From NCBI GenBank assembly GCA_044228245.1, contig JBGAVG010000001.1, positions 186,001 to 250,000 on the forward strand: DNA of 64,000 bases. Reading direction: 5' to 3'. The notes beneath the pieces were generated by a model. The model made no database searches. It was not told where the DNA came from and saw only the letters and a program-made list of their open reading frames with translations. Origin of the DNA: Methylotenera_A sp044228245. GTDB lineage: Bacteria > Pseudomonadota > Gammaproteobacteria > Burkholderiales > Methylophilaceae. The translations under genes and the position numbers were made by a program. Below are positions 16,093 through 25,575 of this stretch, in pieces (within the stretch, counting starts at the first letter, position 1; every line of letters begins with the position of its first letter).

Positions 16093-17364
16093 ATGAAAAA
16101 AATAGTTATAAGTTTTGTGATTTTTACAACACCCATTGCAGCACAAGCCGCCGGCTTTGCGCTGATTGAACAAAGCGGCAGCGGAATGGGTAATGCTTAC
16201 GCAGGCGGATCGGCTATCGCCGAAGACGCCAGCACCATATTTTTTAACCCCGCTGGCATGACCTATATTGAAGGCACGCAAGCTGTTGGTGCCTTGCATC
16301 TCATTAACCCAAACGCGGAGTTTCATAACAAAGGTTCTATTGCCGGCTTGGCAACACCTTTGGGCGACGAAGGTCCCAACGCGGGCGATTTGGCTTTTGT
16401 GCCAAACTTTTATTTCAAAATGGACTTAAACGATAACGTAAAACTTGGCTTGGGGTTAAATGCACCATTCGGCCTTAAAACTGAGTATGACGACAAATGG
16501 CTGGGGCGCTTTCAGGCTGACAAGTCCGAAGTTAAAACGATTAACATCAATCCTTCCATCGCCTTTAAAGTAAACAATCAACTTTCATTGGGCTTTGGTA
16601 TTTCTATCATGCGAGCAGAGGCCGAATTAACCAAAGCTGTGAATGCAGTGCCGTTGGGGCTAGGCGAAAGATATGTGACAGTAAAAGGCGATGACTGGGG
16701 TTATGGATACAACTTGGGCGCCATATTTCAAGTAACTCCTGACACACGTATCGGTATTGCATATCGCTCGAAAATTGACCAGCATTTAAAAGGGGATTCC
16801 AAATCGACCTTGACCGCATTAAATCCCATTTCAACTCGAGCTTTGAATACAGATGTGACAGCAGACGTAACCTTACCAGAAAATTTCTCAGTAAGCGCAT
16901 TTAGCCGCCTTAACGATACCTGGGACTTAATGGGTGATGTCACCTGGACACGCTGGAGCCGCTTCGAAGAGTTAAGAATTATTCGTGATAACGGGACAAA
17001 CTCAACGCTTGCTGTAACACCAGAAAACTGGGACAACACCATGCGCTATTCAATTGGTGTGAATTATCACTACAGCGATGCCATCAAATTACGTGCAGGC
17101 TTAGCGTATGACGAAGAAGCCATTAGTGACAAATTCCGTACTGCGCGCATTCCTGGCAATGATAGAAAATGGCTCTCGTTAGGCGCAGGTTGGCAAGTAA
17201 GTCCATCTTCTAAACTAGACGTAGGTTACTCACATCTATTTATTAGCGACGCTAAAATTGATGACAATCAAAATACTGTAGCACTAGGACTTGCGGGCCG
17301 AGTACGTGGTGATTTTGAAGGCAGCGTAGATATTCTAAGTATGCAATACACGCACAATTTTTAA
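16093..17364 (+). CDS. FadL/TodX-family outer membrane hydrophobic-compound channel
   Basis: 423 residues with a signal peptide (cleavage near AQA, residue 19). The mature N-terminus begins GFALIEQSGSGMGNAYAG, followed by NPAGMTY, both characteristic of FadL-type channels, and the protein ends in an aromatic residue (Phe) as outer-membrane barrels do. Family members admit long-chain fatty acids or hydrocarbons through the outer membrane. It is divergent from the DSF synthase gene, and DSF is itself a fatty acid, which suggests but does not prove a role in signal traffic. A hairpin terminator follows. Confidence 0.85.
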   Translation: MKKIVISFVIFTTPIAAQAAGFALIEQSGSGMGNAYAGGSAIAEDASTIFFNPAGMTYIEGTQAVGALHLINPNAEFHNKGSIAGLATPLGDEGPNAGDLAFVPNFYFKMDLNDNVKLGLGLNAPFGLKTEYDDKWLGRFQADKSEVKTININPSIAFKVNNQLSLGFGISIMRAEAELTKAVNAVPLGLGERYVTVKGDDWGYGYNLGAIFQVTPDTRIGIAYRSKIDQHLKGDSKSTLTALNPISTRALNTDVTADVTLPENFSVSAFSRLNDTWDLMGDVTWTRWSRFEELRIIRDNGTNSTLAVTPENWDNTMRYSIGVNYHYSDAIKLRAGLAYDEEAISDKFRTARIPGNDRKWLSLGAGWQVSPSSKLDVGYSHLFISDAKIDDNQNTVALGLAGRVRGDFEGSVDILSMQYTHNF

Positions 17365-17379
17365 TTTTAAGAAAACAAT

Positions 17380-17421
17380 AAAAAAGCTCACGCTGAATAA
17401 AACTTTGGGTGAGCTTTTTTA
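17380..17421. terminator. Bidirectional terminator between the fadL-like gene and ccmH
   Basis: The stem AAAAAAGCTCAC / GTGAGCTTTTTT encloses a 17-nt loop. It is flanked by A-runs on one side and T-runs on the other, so it can stop both converging transcription units. Confidence 0.75.
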
Positions 17422-17433
17422 TTTTATTAGCGG

Positions 17434-17859
17434 CTAATCTTCACTCTCGAACTTTTCACCGCTTGCCTGTTTTTTAAGCACTCTATACAGCACAAACCCA
17501 CCAATGAGCAACAGCAGAAAAGGCCCAAACCACAGCAATGCCGTGTGGCTATTAACGGGCGGGCGATAGCGCACAAAATCGCCGTAACGCGCTACCAGGT
17601 AATCGACGACTTCCTGATCGCTTTTACCCGCTCGCATCTGCGTGCGGATTTCCTTACGCAAATCTTCTGCCAGCGGTGAGTTTGAATCTGCAAGTGTCTG
17701 GTTCTGGCAAACCAGGCAGCGCAACTCATGCGACATGGCCTTAAGCCGCGCCTCCAGCACCGGGTCTTCGGCCAGGGGCTTGGCTTCGCCCGCGAATACG
17801 GAATTTGTAGTTAGTAATAAGTTAAAAACCAGCAAGAATAGTATGAGCAGTTTTTTCAT
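17434..17859 (-). CDS. ccmH: Cytochrome c maturation protein CcmH (short form)
   Basis: 141 residues: a signal peptide, the apocytochrome-reducing motif LRCLVCQNQ, and one C-terminal membrane helix. CcmH works with CcmG and CcmF in the periplasm to keep the heme-binding cysteines reduced and to ligate heme. It lacks the TPR extension of the fused enterobacterial CcmH, and no ccmI follows it here. It overlaps ccmG by 4 bases and is the last gene of the operon. Confidence 0.92.
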   Translation of the reverse strand: MKKLLILFLLVFNLLLTTNSVFAGEAKPLAEDPVLEARLKAMSHELRCLVCQNQTLADSNSPLAEDLRKEIRTQMRAGKSDQEVVDYLVARYGDFVRYRPPVNSHTALLWFGPFLLLLIGGFVLYRVLKKQASGEKFESED

Positions 17860-18389
17860 CGTTGCAGTTCTTTTAACAAGGGTACAATTTTTGTAAGCAG
17901 AATTTCCTCTGTAATCGGGCCGATTTGTTTATAGCGAATCACGCCGGCTTTATCAATCACATAAGTTTCCGGCACGCCGTACACGCCGTAATCAATGCCG
18001 ATTTTACCATCCGCATCGGTCGCCACCGCTTTGTATGGATTGCCATGCTCCTTAAGCACCGCCTGCGCTTCGGCATCGGTATCTTTGTAATCCAGTCCAT
18101 AAGTGGCGATTTGGCCTGTCTTTTCCATCGCCATCAACACCGGGTGCTCCTCGCGGCAAGCGGCACACCACGATGCCCAAACGTTGAGCAGCCACACTTG
18201 TCCTTTCATGTCATCGCTATTAAAGGTTTTACCCGCTTCGCCCAAAACAGGTGCCTGAAACCTGGGTGCGGGCTTTCCTACCAGTGGCGATGGCACTTCG
18301 CGAGGATCCAAAAACAAGCCTTTAAATAAGAACCCAACTGCAATGAGAAACAAGATCAGTGGCAATAAAAATTTAATCGTTCTTTTCAT
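17856..18389 (-). CDS. ccmG: Thiol:disulfide interchange protein CcmG/DsbE
   Basis: 177 residues with an N-terminal membrane anchor and a periplasmic thioredoxin fold. The active site WCAAC lies in the segment WASWCAACREEHP, and a cis-proline loop (GVYGVPETY) is present. It supplies reductant to apocytochrome c cysteines during heme ligation. It lies between ccmF and ccmH in the usual order. Confidence 0.92.
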   Translation of the reverse strand: MKRTIKFLLPLILFLIAVGFLFKGLFLDPREVPSPLVGKPAPRFQAPVLGEAGKTFNSDDMKGQVWLLNVWASWCAACREEHPVLMAMEKTGQIATYGLDYKDTDAEAQAVLKEHGNPYKAVATDADGKIGIDYGVYGVPETYVIDKAGVIRYKQIGPITEEILLTKIVPLLKELQR

Positions 18390-18405
18390 CGGTTAATAGC
18401 CTTGG

Positions 18406-20385
18406 TTATGCCTCAAAAGCCTCTTGTGCTTCTCTTGCTTCCTTTTTGTTGACAATACGATAACGGCGATCCATGAGCGCTAAAATGCCGCCCAGAGCCA
18501 TTAAAATACAGCCGCCCCATATCCAGCGCACAAATGGCTTGATATAAATCCGTACGCTCCAGGCGCCATTTTCAAGCGGCTCGCCCAGTGAAACATATAT
18601 ATCTTTTAGTACGCCTGGCTCAATATCCGCTTCGGTCATCATGGCGCCTTGCACCGGGTAAAAGCGTTTTTCAGGATGAAGCACAGCAACTTCCTTGCTG
18701 TTGCTGGTGACGATAAACTTGCCTTGCGAAGACAAATAGTTCGGCCCTGCCACCTCTTTCGCACCTTCAAAACGAAATGCCAAATTGCCTATGTGCGCAA
18801 TATCATTCACTTCCATACGCAGATCTTGTTCCGACTCATACCCTTTCACCAAGGTCACGCCTAAAACAAATACGCCAATGCCAATGTGGGCAAGCAGCAT
18901 GCCATAAAATGCCAATGGAATGCCTTTGAGGTTTTTGACTAAATCAGGTGTAGTCGTTTGTCTCGTTTTGATTCTATTCCCCAACAGAATCAAACTGGTA
19001 CTCATCACCCAAATGCCCAAAAACACGCCTACAGCCGCCATCAAGGTAAGTTTCCCCATGACGGAAGGCACTAACAATGCAGAAACCACGCTGATCACTG
19101 CTGCCACGCGCAGACGCGCGCCGATTTCAGGCAAACTGGCTTTGTTCCATTTGGCCAGCGGCCCCAAGCCCATCAAAAATATGCCGGGGACCATAATAGC
19201 GACAAATACCGCATCAAAATACGGTGGCCCTACCGAGATTTTGCCCGCGCCAAGCGCGTCCATCAGCAAAGGATACATCGTGCCGAGCAGAACCGAGCCG
19301 GCAGCCGCGGCCAGCACAACGTTATTGGCCAGCAGCATGGATTCGCGCGAAACCACATCGAACCTTTCGCCCAAGCCAACTGTTGGCGCTCTTAAGGCAA
19401 ACAGCAGCAAAGCCCCGCCTATCACTACGACCAGATAAATCAGAATAAACAAGCCACGCCCAGGATCCGTCGCGAACGCGTGCACCGAGGTCAGCACACC
19501 TGAACGCACCAGGAACGTACCCAGCAAACTTAGCGAGAATGCGCAGATGGAAAGCAAAACCGTCCATACCTTAAATGCGTCACGCTTCTCGGTCACTGCG
19601 AGTGAGTGAATGAGCGCCGTACCCACCAGCCACGGCATAAACGAAGCATTCTCGACCGCATCCCAGAACCACCAGCCGCCCCAGCCCAACTCGTAATAAG
19701 CCCACTCGCTGCCGAAAGCGATGCCTAGTGTTAGAAAAACCCAGGCGACCGTGGTCCACGGCCGTGTCCAGCGCGCCCAGGTGATGTCCAACCGGCCATC
19801 CAGCAACGCTGCGATCGCAAACGCAAATGCCACAGAGAAACCGACATAGCCCATATAGAGCACGGGCGGATGAAACACCATGCCCGGGTCCTGCAATAGC
19901 GGATTCAGATCGCGGCCATCCAGCGCAGCCGGAATCAGGCGCTCGAATGGATTGGAGGTGAAGATGATAAACGCGAGGAAACCGACGCTTACCAAACCCA
20001 TGACGGCAATCAGCCGGATTCTAAAGCTCTCGGGAAGCGCTTTGGCAAACATAGTCACCGCCATCGTCCACACCGCCAGTATGCTCACCCATAGTAGCAT
20101 GGAGCCTTCATGACCGCCCCACACGGCTGCCAGGCGATAGACTAACGGCAAATGCGAGTTGGAGTTAGAAGCGACATACAGTACCGAAAAATCATTGGCA
20201 TAAAATGAATAACCCAGGCAAACAAAAGCCAGTGCGATAAACACAAATTGCGCGCGTGCGGCAGGCACGGCGAAGTTTGATAGTGTAGCGTTATTTTTCC
20301 ATACGCCCACCAAAGGCAAAGTGCCTTGAATGATAGCAAAGCAAAATGCAAGGATGAGTGAAAACTGGCCTATTTCCGGGATCAC
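18406..20385 (-). CDS. ccmF: Heme lyase subunit CcmF
   Basis: A 659-residue integral membrane protein with about 15 helices and the tryptophan-rich heme-handling motif WGGWWFWDAVEN. It takes heme from holo-CcmE and, with CcmH, attaches it to CxxCH motifs. The GTG start overlaps the ccmE stop by 4 bases, indicating translational coupling. Confidence 0.94.
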   Translation of the reverse strand: MIPEIGQFSLILAFCFAIIQGTLPLVGVWKNNATLSNFAVPAARAQFVFIALAFVCLGYSFYANDFSVLYVASNSNSHLPLVYRLAAVWGGHEGSMLLWVSILAVWTMAVTMFAKALPESFRIRLIAVMGLVSVGFLAFIIFTSNPFERLIPAALDGRDLNPLLQDPGMVFHPPVLYMGYVGFSVAFAFAIAALLDGRLDITWARWTRPWTTVAWVFLTLGIAFGSEWAYYELGWGGWWFWDAVENASFMPWLVGTALIHSLAVTEKRDAFKVWTVLLSICAFSLSLLGTFLVRSGVLTSVHAFATDPGRGLFILIYLVVVIGGALLLFALRAPTVGLGERFDVVSRESMLLANNVVLAAAAGSVLLGTMYPLLMDALGAGKISVGPPYFDAVFVAIMVPGIFLMGLGPLAKWNKASLPEIGARLRVAAVISVVSALLVPSVMGKLTLMAAVGVFLGIWVMSTSLILLGNRIKTRQTTTPDLVKNLKGIPLAFYGMLLAHIGIGVFVLGVTLVKGYESEQDLRMEVNDIAHIGNLAFRFEGAKEVAGPNYLSSQGKFIVTSNSKEVAVLHPEKRFYPVQGAMMTEADIEPGVLKDIYVSLGEPLENGAWSVRIYIKPFVRWIWGGCILMALGGILALMDRRYRIVNKKEAREAQEAFEA

Positions 20386-20831
20386 TTTACACTCTCCTTG
20401 GCAGCATCAGCTTTAGCTGCTGCTAGCGCTGCTGCTGCCTCAGGCGGCATGTAATTTTCATCATGTTTTGCCAGTACCTGATCAGCCTCAAACAGCCCAT
20501 TTTCATTGAGCTTGCCTTCCGCAACCACGCCTTTCCCTTCCTTGAATAAGTCCGGCAGAATGCCCTTGTACTGTACCGGTATGCTTTTAGCGGTATCAGT
20601 GACTTTAAATTGCACATGCAAGCCATCGGGCAGTCGCTTTAAGCTGCCGGGTTCAACCAGCCCACCAATCCGGAAGCTTCCAGTTTTGGGCGCCTCGCCT
20701 TTCTCCACTTGTGTAGGCGAAAAGAAAAATACCAGATTGCTGCGGAATGACTTGGTGATAAGAACCGTTGCGATAACAAGCAATATCAGCCCCACTGCAA
20801 TTAAACCAAATCGTTTATGACGTGCTTTCAT
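20382..20831 (-). CDS. ccmE: Heme chaperone CcmE
   Basis: 149 residues: one N-terminal membrane anchor and a periplasmic OB-fold. The covalent heme ligand His123 and Tyr127 lie in the motif HDENY. It carries heme from CcmC to CcmF. A charged, Ala/Lys-rich tail follows the motif. Confidence 0.94.
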   Translation of the reverse strand: MKARHKRFGLIAVGLILLVIATVLITKSFRSNLVFFFSPTQVEKGEAPKTGSFRIGGLVEPGSLKRLPDGLHVQFKVTDTAKSIPVQYKGILPDLFKEGKGVVAEGKLNENGLFEADQVLAKHDENYMPPEAAAALAAAKADAAKESVK

Positions 20832-20847
20832 ACTGAATAACCTCTAA

Positions 20848-21009
20848 CTAGATAGCTTCTTGTTTTACTGCTTGGGTAACGCGCTTGCTGCGCTTGTTCA
20901 CCAGCCATAGTTCTAATCCCATCACCAAAAAAGTAAAGGCAAACGAACCCCAGACATAAAAACCGTAACCGCCCATTGCGATAAATTCATTAAAACTCTG
21001 CCAATGCAT
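20848..21009 (-). CDS. ccmD: Heme exporter protein CcmD
   Basis: A 53-residue protein starting MHWQSFNEF and containing MGGYGFYVWGS, the CcmD signature, then one membrane helix and a basic tail. CcmD helps release holo-CcmE from the CcmABC complex. It lies in the expected place between ccmC and ccmE and is easily missed because of its size. Confidence 0.9.
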   Translation of the reverse strand: MHWQSFNEFIAMGGYGFYVWGSFAFTFLVMGLELWLVNKRSKRVTQAVKQEAI

Positions 21010-21026
21010 ACCCTATATCCTCCGCG

Positions 21027-21788
21027 TTAATCTTGCCTAATCATGACAGCTTTACTCTCGCGCTCTAAAATCTCGCAGCGCACGCGCATCAGAATCACGG
21101 CAATGCTATACAGCCAAAAACCAATCGCCATGATCAGCATGCCTTTGAGCATGATCGCGGCCATGGCCGGCGCCTGGGTGAGACTGACGGAGGCGCCTTG
21201 ATGCAAGGTGTTCCACCATTTCACCGAGAAATAAATAATCGGCACATTAATCGCACCCACAAGCGCCAGTACCGCACTGGCTTTATCGGCACGGTTTTTA
21301 TCGTCAATCGCCGCCTGCAGGGAGAAATAGCCGATATACAAAAACAGTAAAATCAATTCGGAGGTCAATCTGGCATCCCATACCCACCAAGCGCCCCACA
21401 TGGGTTTACCCCACAGCGAGCCTGTCACAAGCGCGATTAAGGTAAACATGGCGCCGGTAGGGGCGATGGCGGTCGCCATCATGTAGGATAAGCGCGCATT
21501 AAGCACCAGACCCAGGCCTGCATACATGGCCATAAGCAGGTATAAAAACATGGAAAACCAGGCGGCTGGCACGTGTACAAAAATAATGCGGTAGCCTTCG
21601 CCCTGTTGGAAATCCGTCGGCGCCACCAGCAACCCGATATACAAGCCATACGCAATCAGCACTGCAGCGCTTACGGCGCACCATGGAATCAGCTTGCCGG
21701 CAAGCGGGTAAAAGGTTTTGGGTGAAGCATACTTAAGCCAGTTAATCCTAAGCCGATTGGCGCCCGTCTTTGTTTCCATATTTGTCAT
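21027..21788 (-). CDS. ccmC: Heme exporter/handling protein CcmC
   Basis: 253 residues with six membrane helices and the heme-handling motif WGAWWVWDARLTSE, plus flanking histidines. It loads heme onto CcmE at the periplasmic side. The N-terminus is slightly extended and basic compared with enterobacterial CcmC. Confidence 0.94.
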   Translation of the reverse strand: MTNMETKTGANRLRINWLKYASPKTFYPLAGKLIPWCAVSAAVLIAYGLYIGLLVAPTDFQQGEGYRIIFVHVPAAWFSMFLYLLMAMYAGLGLVLNARLSYMMATAIAPTGAMFTLIALVTGSLWGKPMWGAWWVWDARLTSELILLFLYIGYFSLQAAIDDKNRADKASAVLALVGAINVPIIYFSVKWWNTLHQGASVSLTQAPAMAAIMLKGMLIMAIGFWLYSIAVILMRVRCEILERESKAVMIRQD

Positions 21789-21828
21789 TGCCGTGTTCTA
21801 AAAGTCATGCTCTAAAAATCATACCCAT

Positions 21829-22542
21829 CTACTCTAACGCAATCCTCAATGCGGCGGCTGACGCAAGCGGCGCAAATACCAAAGCCATGGCCAGCACCGC
21901 GCCCAGCAGCGAAAGCGCACCGTTTGGGCTCATGCCGATAGAAACCGCATTCACTGCGCCCGCACCAAACACCAATACCGGGATATATAGCGGCAGCACC
22001 AGTATGGCGACAAGCACACCCGTGCCACGGATGCCCAGCGTCAATGCCGCACCAATACTGCCTATCAGGCTTAATGCCAGCGTACCCATCAACAATGAGA
22101 CAGCTAAAATCTGCAATTCTGCGCCGCCTAGATTAAACTGCAGGCCGATCAAGGGTGCAACAAAAACCAAAGGCAAGCCCGAGAGTATCCAATGCGCCAG
22201 TATTTTCATCAGTACAATCAGCACAACGGGCTGATTGGAAATCATCATCTGCTCCAGCGTGCCGTCTGCATAATCGCTCGAAAACATTCTCGAAAGCGAA
22301 AGCATGCATGACAACAATGCCATGACCCACAAGACGCTGGGCGCCATGGCGCTCAACAACTTCGGATCCGCACCCGAACCCAGCGGGAACAGGCTTGCGG
22401 CGATAATAAAAAAGAAAAACACAGCGGCCACATCCGATTGCCGACGTAACGCGACCTGAATATCCCTCGCTAATATCCGGTAAAGTACAGAAAAGGTGCT
22501 GAGCGCTTTGGCTGGTTTAACTTCTAGTTTGTTTTCTGTCAT
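21829..22542 (-). CDS. ccmB: Heme exporter permease CcmB
   Basis: 237 residues and about six membrane helices. The DGTLEQMMIS segment is typical of CcmB. It forms the ABC complex with CcmA that powers release of holo-CcmE. It lies between ccmA and ccmC. Confidence 0.93.
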   Translation of the reverse strand: MTENKLEVKPAKALSTFSVLYRILARDIQVALRRQSDVAAVFFFFIIAASLFPLGSGADPKLLSAMAPSVLWVMALLSCMLSLSRMFSSDYADGTLEQMMISNQPVVLIVLMKILAHWILSGLPLVFVAPLIGLQFNLGGAELQILAVSLLMGTLALSLIGSIGAALTLGIRGTGVLVAILVLPLYIPVLVFGAGAVNAVSIGMSPNGALSLLGAVLAMALVFAPLASAAALRIALE

Positions 22543-22573
22543 TAAAAATCCGGGCTAATTCTTCTGCGCATTT

Positions 22574-23215
22574 TTACGCACCCAGTCGCAATTGCTCAAA
22601 CTTGGGCACGTTCATCGCCACTTCCTGATGCGTCGTCATCACCACAATACCGCCTTCATTCGCAAAAGCCTCAATCTTCTGCTTCAGCATGTCAGTCGCA
22701 TTGGCGTCCAAAGCGGTAAACGGCTCATCCAAAACCCATAACGGCAAATCCTGTAACCATAGGCGTGCCAGCGCGACCCGTCTTTTCTGGCCTTGTGACA
22801 GCATGCGCGTAGGTAAATTCAACCCTTTTGCCAAACCGAGCAAATGAAGCACCTCTGTAGCCTGTGTCAAATCAAATGGTGTTCCAGATAACGCTAAAGA
22901 AAACTGCAAATTTTCCAGCGCCGTCAAATCTTCCTTGATTCCAGGCAAGTGTCCGATATACAGCAGATGTTTATAATAGTCTTCCGCCAGTTCATGAATA
23001 TCTTCGCCGCACCAGTTCACGTTGCCTTCATATGGTTTGGATAGCCCGCAAAGTGTGCGCAGCAGTGTTGTTTTACCGGTGCCGTTCGCACCCTGAAGAT
23101 ACAGCACGGTACCGCTTGACAGGCTGAAATTCAGCTTGTCATACAACAGCCTCTCGCCGCGAACTCCAACCAAATCAGTTGCAGCAAGCACATGATTTTT
23201 CGCTAAAAAACCCAT
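22574..23215 (-). CDS. ccmA: ABC transporter ATPase CcmA
   Basis: 213 residues with Walker A (GANGTGKTT), the ABC signature (LSQGQKRR) and Walker B (WVLDEPF). It supplies ATP hydrolysis for the CcmABCD step. It is the first gene of the minus-strand ccmABCDEFGH operon; the promoter should lie in 23216-23506. Confidence 0.94.
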   Translation of the reverse strand: MGFLAKNHVLAATDLVGVRGERLLYDKLNFSLSSGTVLYLQGANGTGKTTLLRTLCGLSKPYEGNVNWCGEDIHELAEDYYKHLLYIGHLPGIKEDLTALENLQFSLALSGTPFDLTQATEVLHLLGLAKGLNLPTRMLSQGQKRRVALARLWLQDLPLWVLDEPFTALDANATDMLKQKIEAFANEGGIVVMTTHQEVAMNVPKFEQLRLGA

Positions 23216-23506
23216 CTACACCTGATCATCATCGTCTCATGACCCACTTATTTCTTAATTGCGGCATTATGCCATACAACTCGCTTCAGACATCGGAATT
23301 TGGGCGTATAAATTTCTCTCAGCTTCGCTTACGCACACTTCCTGGCCAACCATTTTCGCGGTTTGGTTACATGATAAAGTGCATGCATGTGTTTTCAAAT
23401 ACAGTAGATAATGACAGTAGATTTTGCACGGTTAATACTTGTAAGGAATTTAAATCTGATTCGACCAAGCCATAGGGATTTCAAATTTTAAGAGATTGGA
23501 GCCATC
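23216..23506. other. Intergenic region between divergent ccmA and msrB
   Basis: A 291-bp spacer that must hold promoters in both directions. I see no convincing hairpin, small ORF or repeat in it. Confidence 0.5.
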
Positions 23507-24007
23507 GTGAATCGCCGTCAATTTATCCGTCAGTTATCAGGTTTATGGCTAGCCGGCGCATTGCCTGCTTTTGCCAAGGAGGTTATTACCGTGAAGCCGC
23601 TCACTAAATCCAAATCCGCCTGGAAGGCATTGTTGCCCCCGGACCGTTACGGCGTGCTGTTTGAAGAAGATACCGAGCGCTCGGACAGCAGCCCGCTCAA
23701 CCATGAAAAACGCAAAGGCACTTTCATTTGCGCAGCCTGTTTCTTGCCGCTGTTCAAATCCAGCCATAAATACGACAGCGGCACTGGCTGGCCCAGTTTC
23801 TGGGATACGCTGCCTGGCGCCATCGGTACCAAACAGGATTTCAAACTGGTGTGGCCAAGAACAGAATATCATTGCGTGCGCTGCGGCGGCCATCAGGGCC
23901 ATGTCTTCAATGATGGGCCAAAACCTACTGGTTTGCGTTATTGCAATAATGGCCTGGCGCTGCAGTTCGTTCCAGAAACCGAAACCCTGCCTGCGCTGAG
24001 AACATAA
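23507..24007 (+). CDS. msrB: Exported methionine-R-sulfoxide reductase MsrB
   Basis: 166 residues. It has two zinc-binding CxxC pairs (CAAC and CVRC), the substrate motif GWPSFW, and the catalytic cysteine in RYCNNG. The N-terminus (NRRQFIRQ followed by a hydrophobic stretch ending AFA) resembles a Tat signal, so repair of oxidised methionine probably occurs in the periplasm. The start is GTG with GGAG just upstream. The exported msrA follows after 11 bases. Confidence 0.9.
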   Translation: MNRRQFIRQLSGLWLAGALPAFAKEVITVKPLTKSKSAWKALLPPDRYGVLFEEDTERSDSSPLNHEKRKGTFICAACFLPLFKSSHKYDSGTGWPSFWDTLPGAIGTKQDFKLVWPRTEYHCVRCGGHQGHVFNDGPKPTGLRYCNNGLALQFVPETETLPALRT

Positions 24008-24018
24008 AGGAAAACATC

Positions 24019-24657
24019 ATGAAGCCCTTTTTTGGAACCGCTTACATCAGACTCACTTGCGCTGTTGCCACGCTCCTGCTGGCCAGTTCCGGCTCGGCAG
24101 GAGACACGCAGCCTGCCAAGCCACCCTCCGCACAGGTGGCAACAGCCGTCTTCGCCGGCGGTTGCTTCTGGTGCATTGAGGCAGATTTTGAAAAACTGGC
24201 CGGAGTGATGAAGGCAGAATCCGGCTATACCGGTGGCCAGCTGGAAAATCCGACTTACGAACAGGTTAGCCATGGCGGTACGGGCCACGCCGAAGCGGTA
24301 CGGGTAACTTACAATCCCAAACAGGTCAGCTATGAAAAATTGCTGGATTATTTTTGGCGCCACATTGACCCAACGGTCAAGGATCAGCAGTTTTGCGATG
24401 TAGGCAATCAATACCGTAGCGCCATTTTTTACCAGAATGAATCCGAGAAAAAGGCTGCGGAGGCTAGCAAAGCCACGCTTGAACGAGGCGGAAAATTCGC
24501 CCGCATCTATACCGAAATCGCCCCTGCAGGCCCATTCTATCTCGCTGAGGATTATCATCAGGATTATTATAAAAAGAACCCGATCCGCTACAAGTACTAT
24601 CGAAACAGTTGCGGACGCGATGCGCGGGTAGGCGAAGTCTGGGGCACCGCGCACTGA
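24019..24657 (+). CDS. msrA: Exported methionine-S-sulfoxide reductase MsrA
   Basis: 212 residues with a signal peptide of about 29 residues and the catalytic motif GGCFWCIEADF. HGGTGHAEAV and the late YHQDYY segment are also typical of MsrA. Together with MsrB it would repair both methionine sulfoxide stereoisomers outside the cytoplasm. Confidence 0.92.
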   Translation: MKPFFGTAYIRLTCAVATLLLASSGSAGDTQPAKPPSAQVATAVFAGGCFWCIEADFEKLAGVMKAESGYTGGQLENPTYEQVSHGGTGHAEAVRVTYNPKQVSYEKLLDYFWRHIDPTVKDQQFCDVGNQYRSAIFYQNESEKKAAEASKATLERGGKFARIYTEIAPAGPFYLAEDYHQDYYKKNPIRYKYYRNSCGRDARVGEVWGTAH

Positions 24658-24732
24658 AACAAAACACATTGAAATCACTTACATGAATGCGCAAGAAAGC
24701 AAAGCATCAATGGATGTTGATCAAAGTGTGTT

Positions 24733-25575
24733 TTAACGCTTGACTTCACCTTCCACCACATCGGGCGACAGGCCCAAACTCGCGGTTTGCCTGGTGACTC
24801 GGAATGGCATCATGAGCAGTTGTAATAACCCTAAGCGGGACTGTTCACGAATATAAGGTAGCCCAAGGGGTACTTTTTCGTGGCCTGCGCGCGGCGGTGC
24901 AAGATGATAGGTGCCGCAGATCTTATCCCAAATAGAGAGAAAAAAGCCGAAATTGGTGTCCATTTCATCACGGCGAATGGAGTGATGCACACGGTGCATG
25001 TTCGGGGTAACCAACAGCCAGCGCAGCGCCGTATCCAGCTTGTCCGGGTAGCGGATATTGGCATGCGTGAACACGGCAGCGCCATTGAGCGTGGCCTCGA
25101 ACGCGATGACCACCCAGGGATCGACCCCCAGCGCCGCCACAATCAAAGATTTATAAATAATCGAAACAAGGATTTCAATCGGGTGAAACCGCAACCCGCT
25201 ACTAGCATCAATATCCAGATCGGCATGATGCACGCTATGCAGCCGCCAGAAGATAGGTAAGGCGTGCGACATCACATGCTGCAAATAGATGGCGAAATCC
25301 AGCAGCAAAAACGCAATCAAAGCCTCTGCCCAAAAAGACAGATTGAGCACACCCATCATGCCCCAGCCATGGTCTTGCGCATATACTGCCGTCAGGTACG
25401 CAGCCGCGCCCAGCGTAAACCGCTGCACTACAATATTGATACCCACTAGACTAAAATTAATGCGCCAGCGCTCCACCCTGGCTTGCGTTGGCGGCCGTTT
25501 GGGAAAGAAGGATTCCAGCAACGCCGCAAGCAGATACACGCCCAGAAAAATACCGAATCGCAAATAAGCCTCCAC
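24733..25575 (-). CDS. Fatty acid hydroxylase / sterol desaturase family membrane protein
   Basis: About 280 residues with several membrane helices and the histidine clusters of the di-iron hydroxylase superfamily (HVMSH, HSVHH, HRVHH). The family hydroxylates or desaturates lipids, and the substrate here is unknown. A TTG start at 25581 is possible, but GTG at 25575 is better spaced from AGGAGG. It is convergent with msrA and divergent from the arsenic operon. Confidence 0.83.
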   Translation of the reverse strand: MEAYLRFGIFLGVYLLAALLESFFPKRPPTQARVERWRINFSLVGINIVVQRFTLGAAAYLTAVYAQDHGWGMMGVLNLSFWAEALIAFLLLDFAIYLQHVMSHALPIFWRLHSVHHADLDIDASSGLRFHPIEILVSIIYKSLIVAALGVDPWVVIAFEATLNGAAVFTHANIRYPDKLDTALRWLLVTPNMHRVHHSIRRDEMDTNFGFFLSIWDKICGTYHLAPPRAGHEKVPLGLPYIREQSRLGLLQLLMMPFRVTRQTASLGLSPDVVEGEVKR

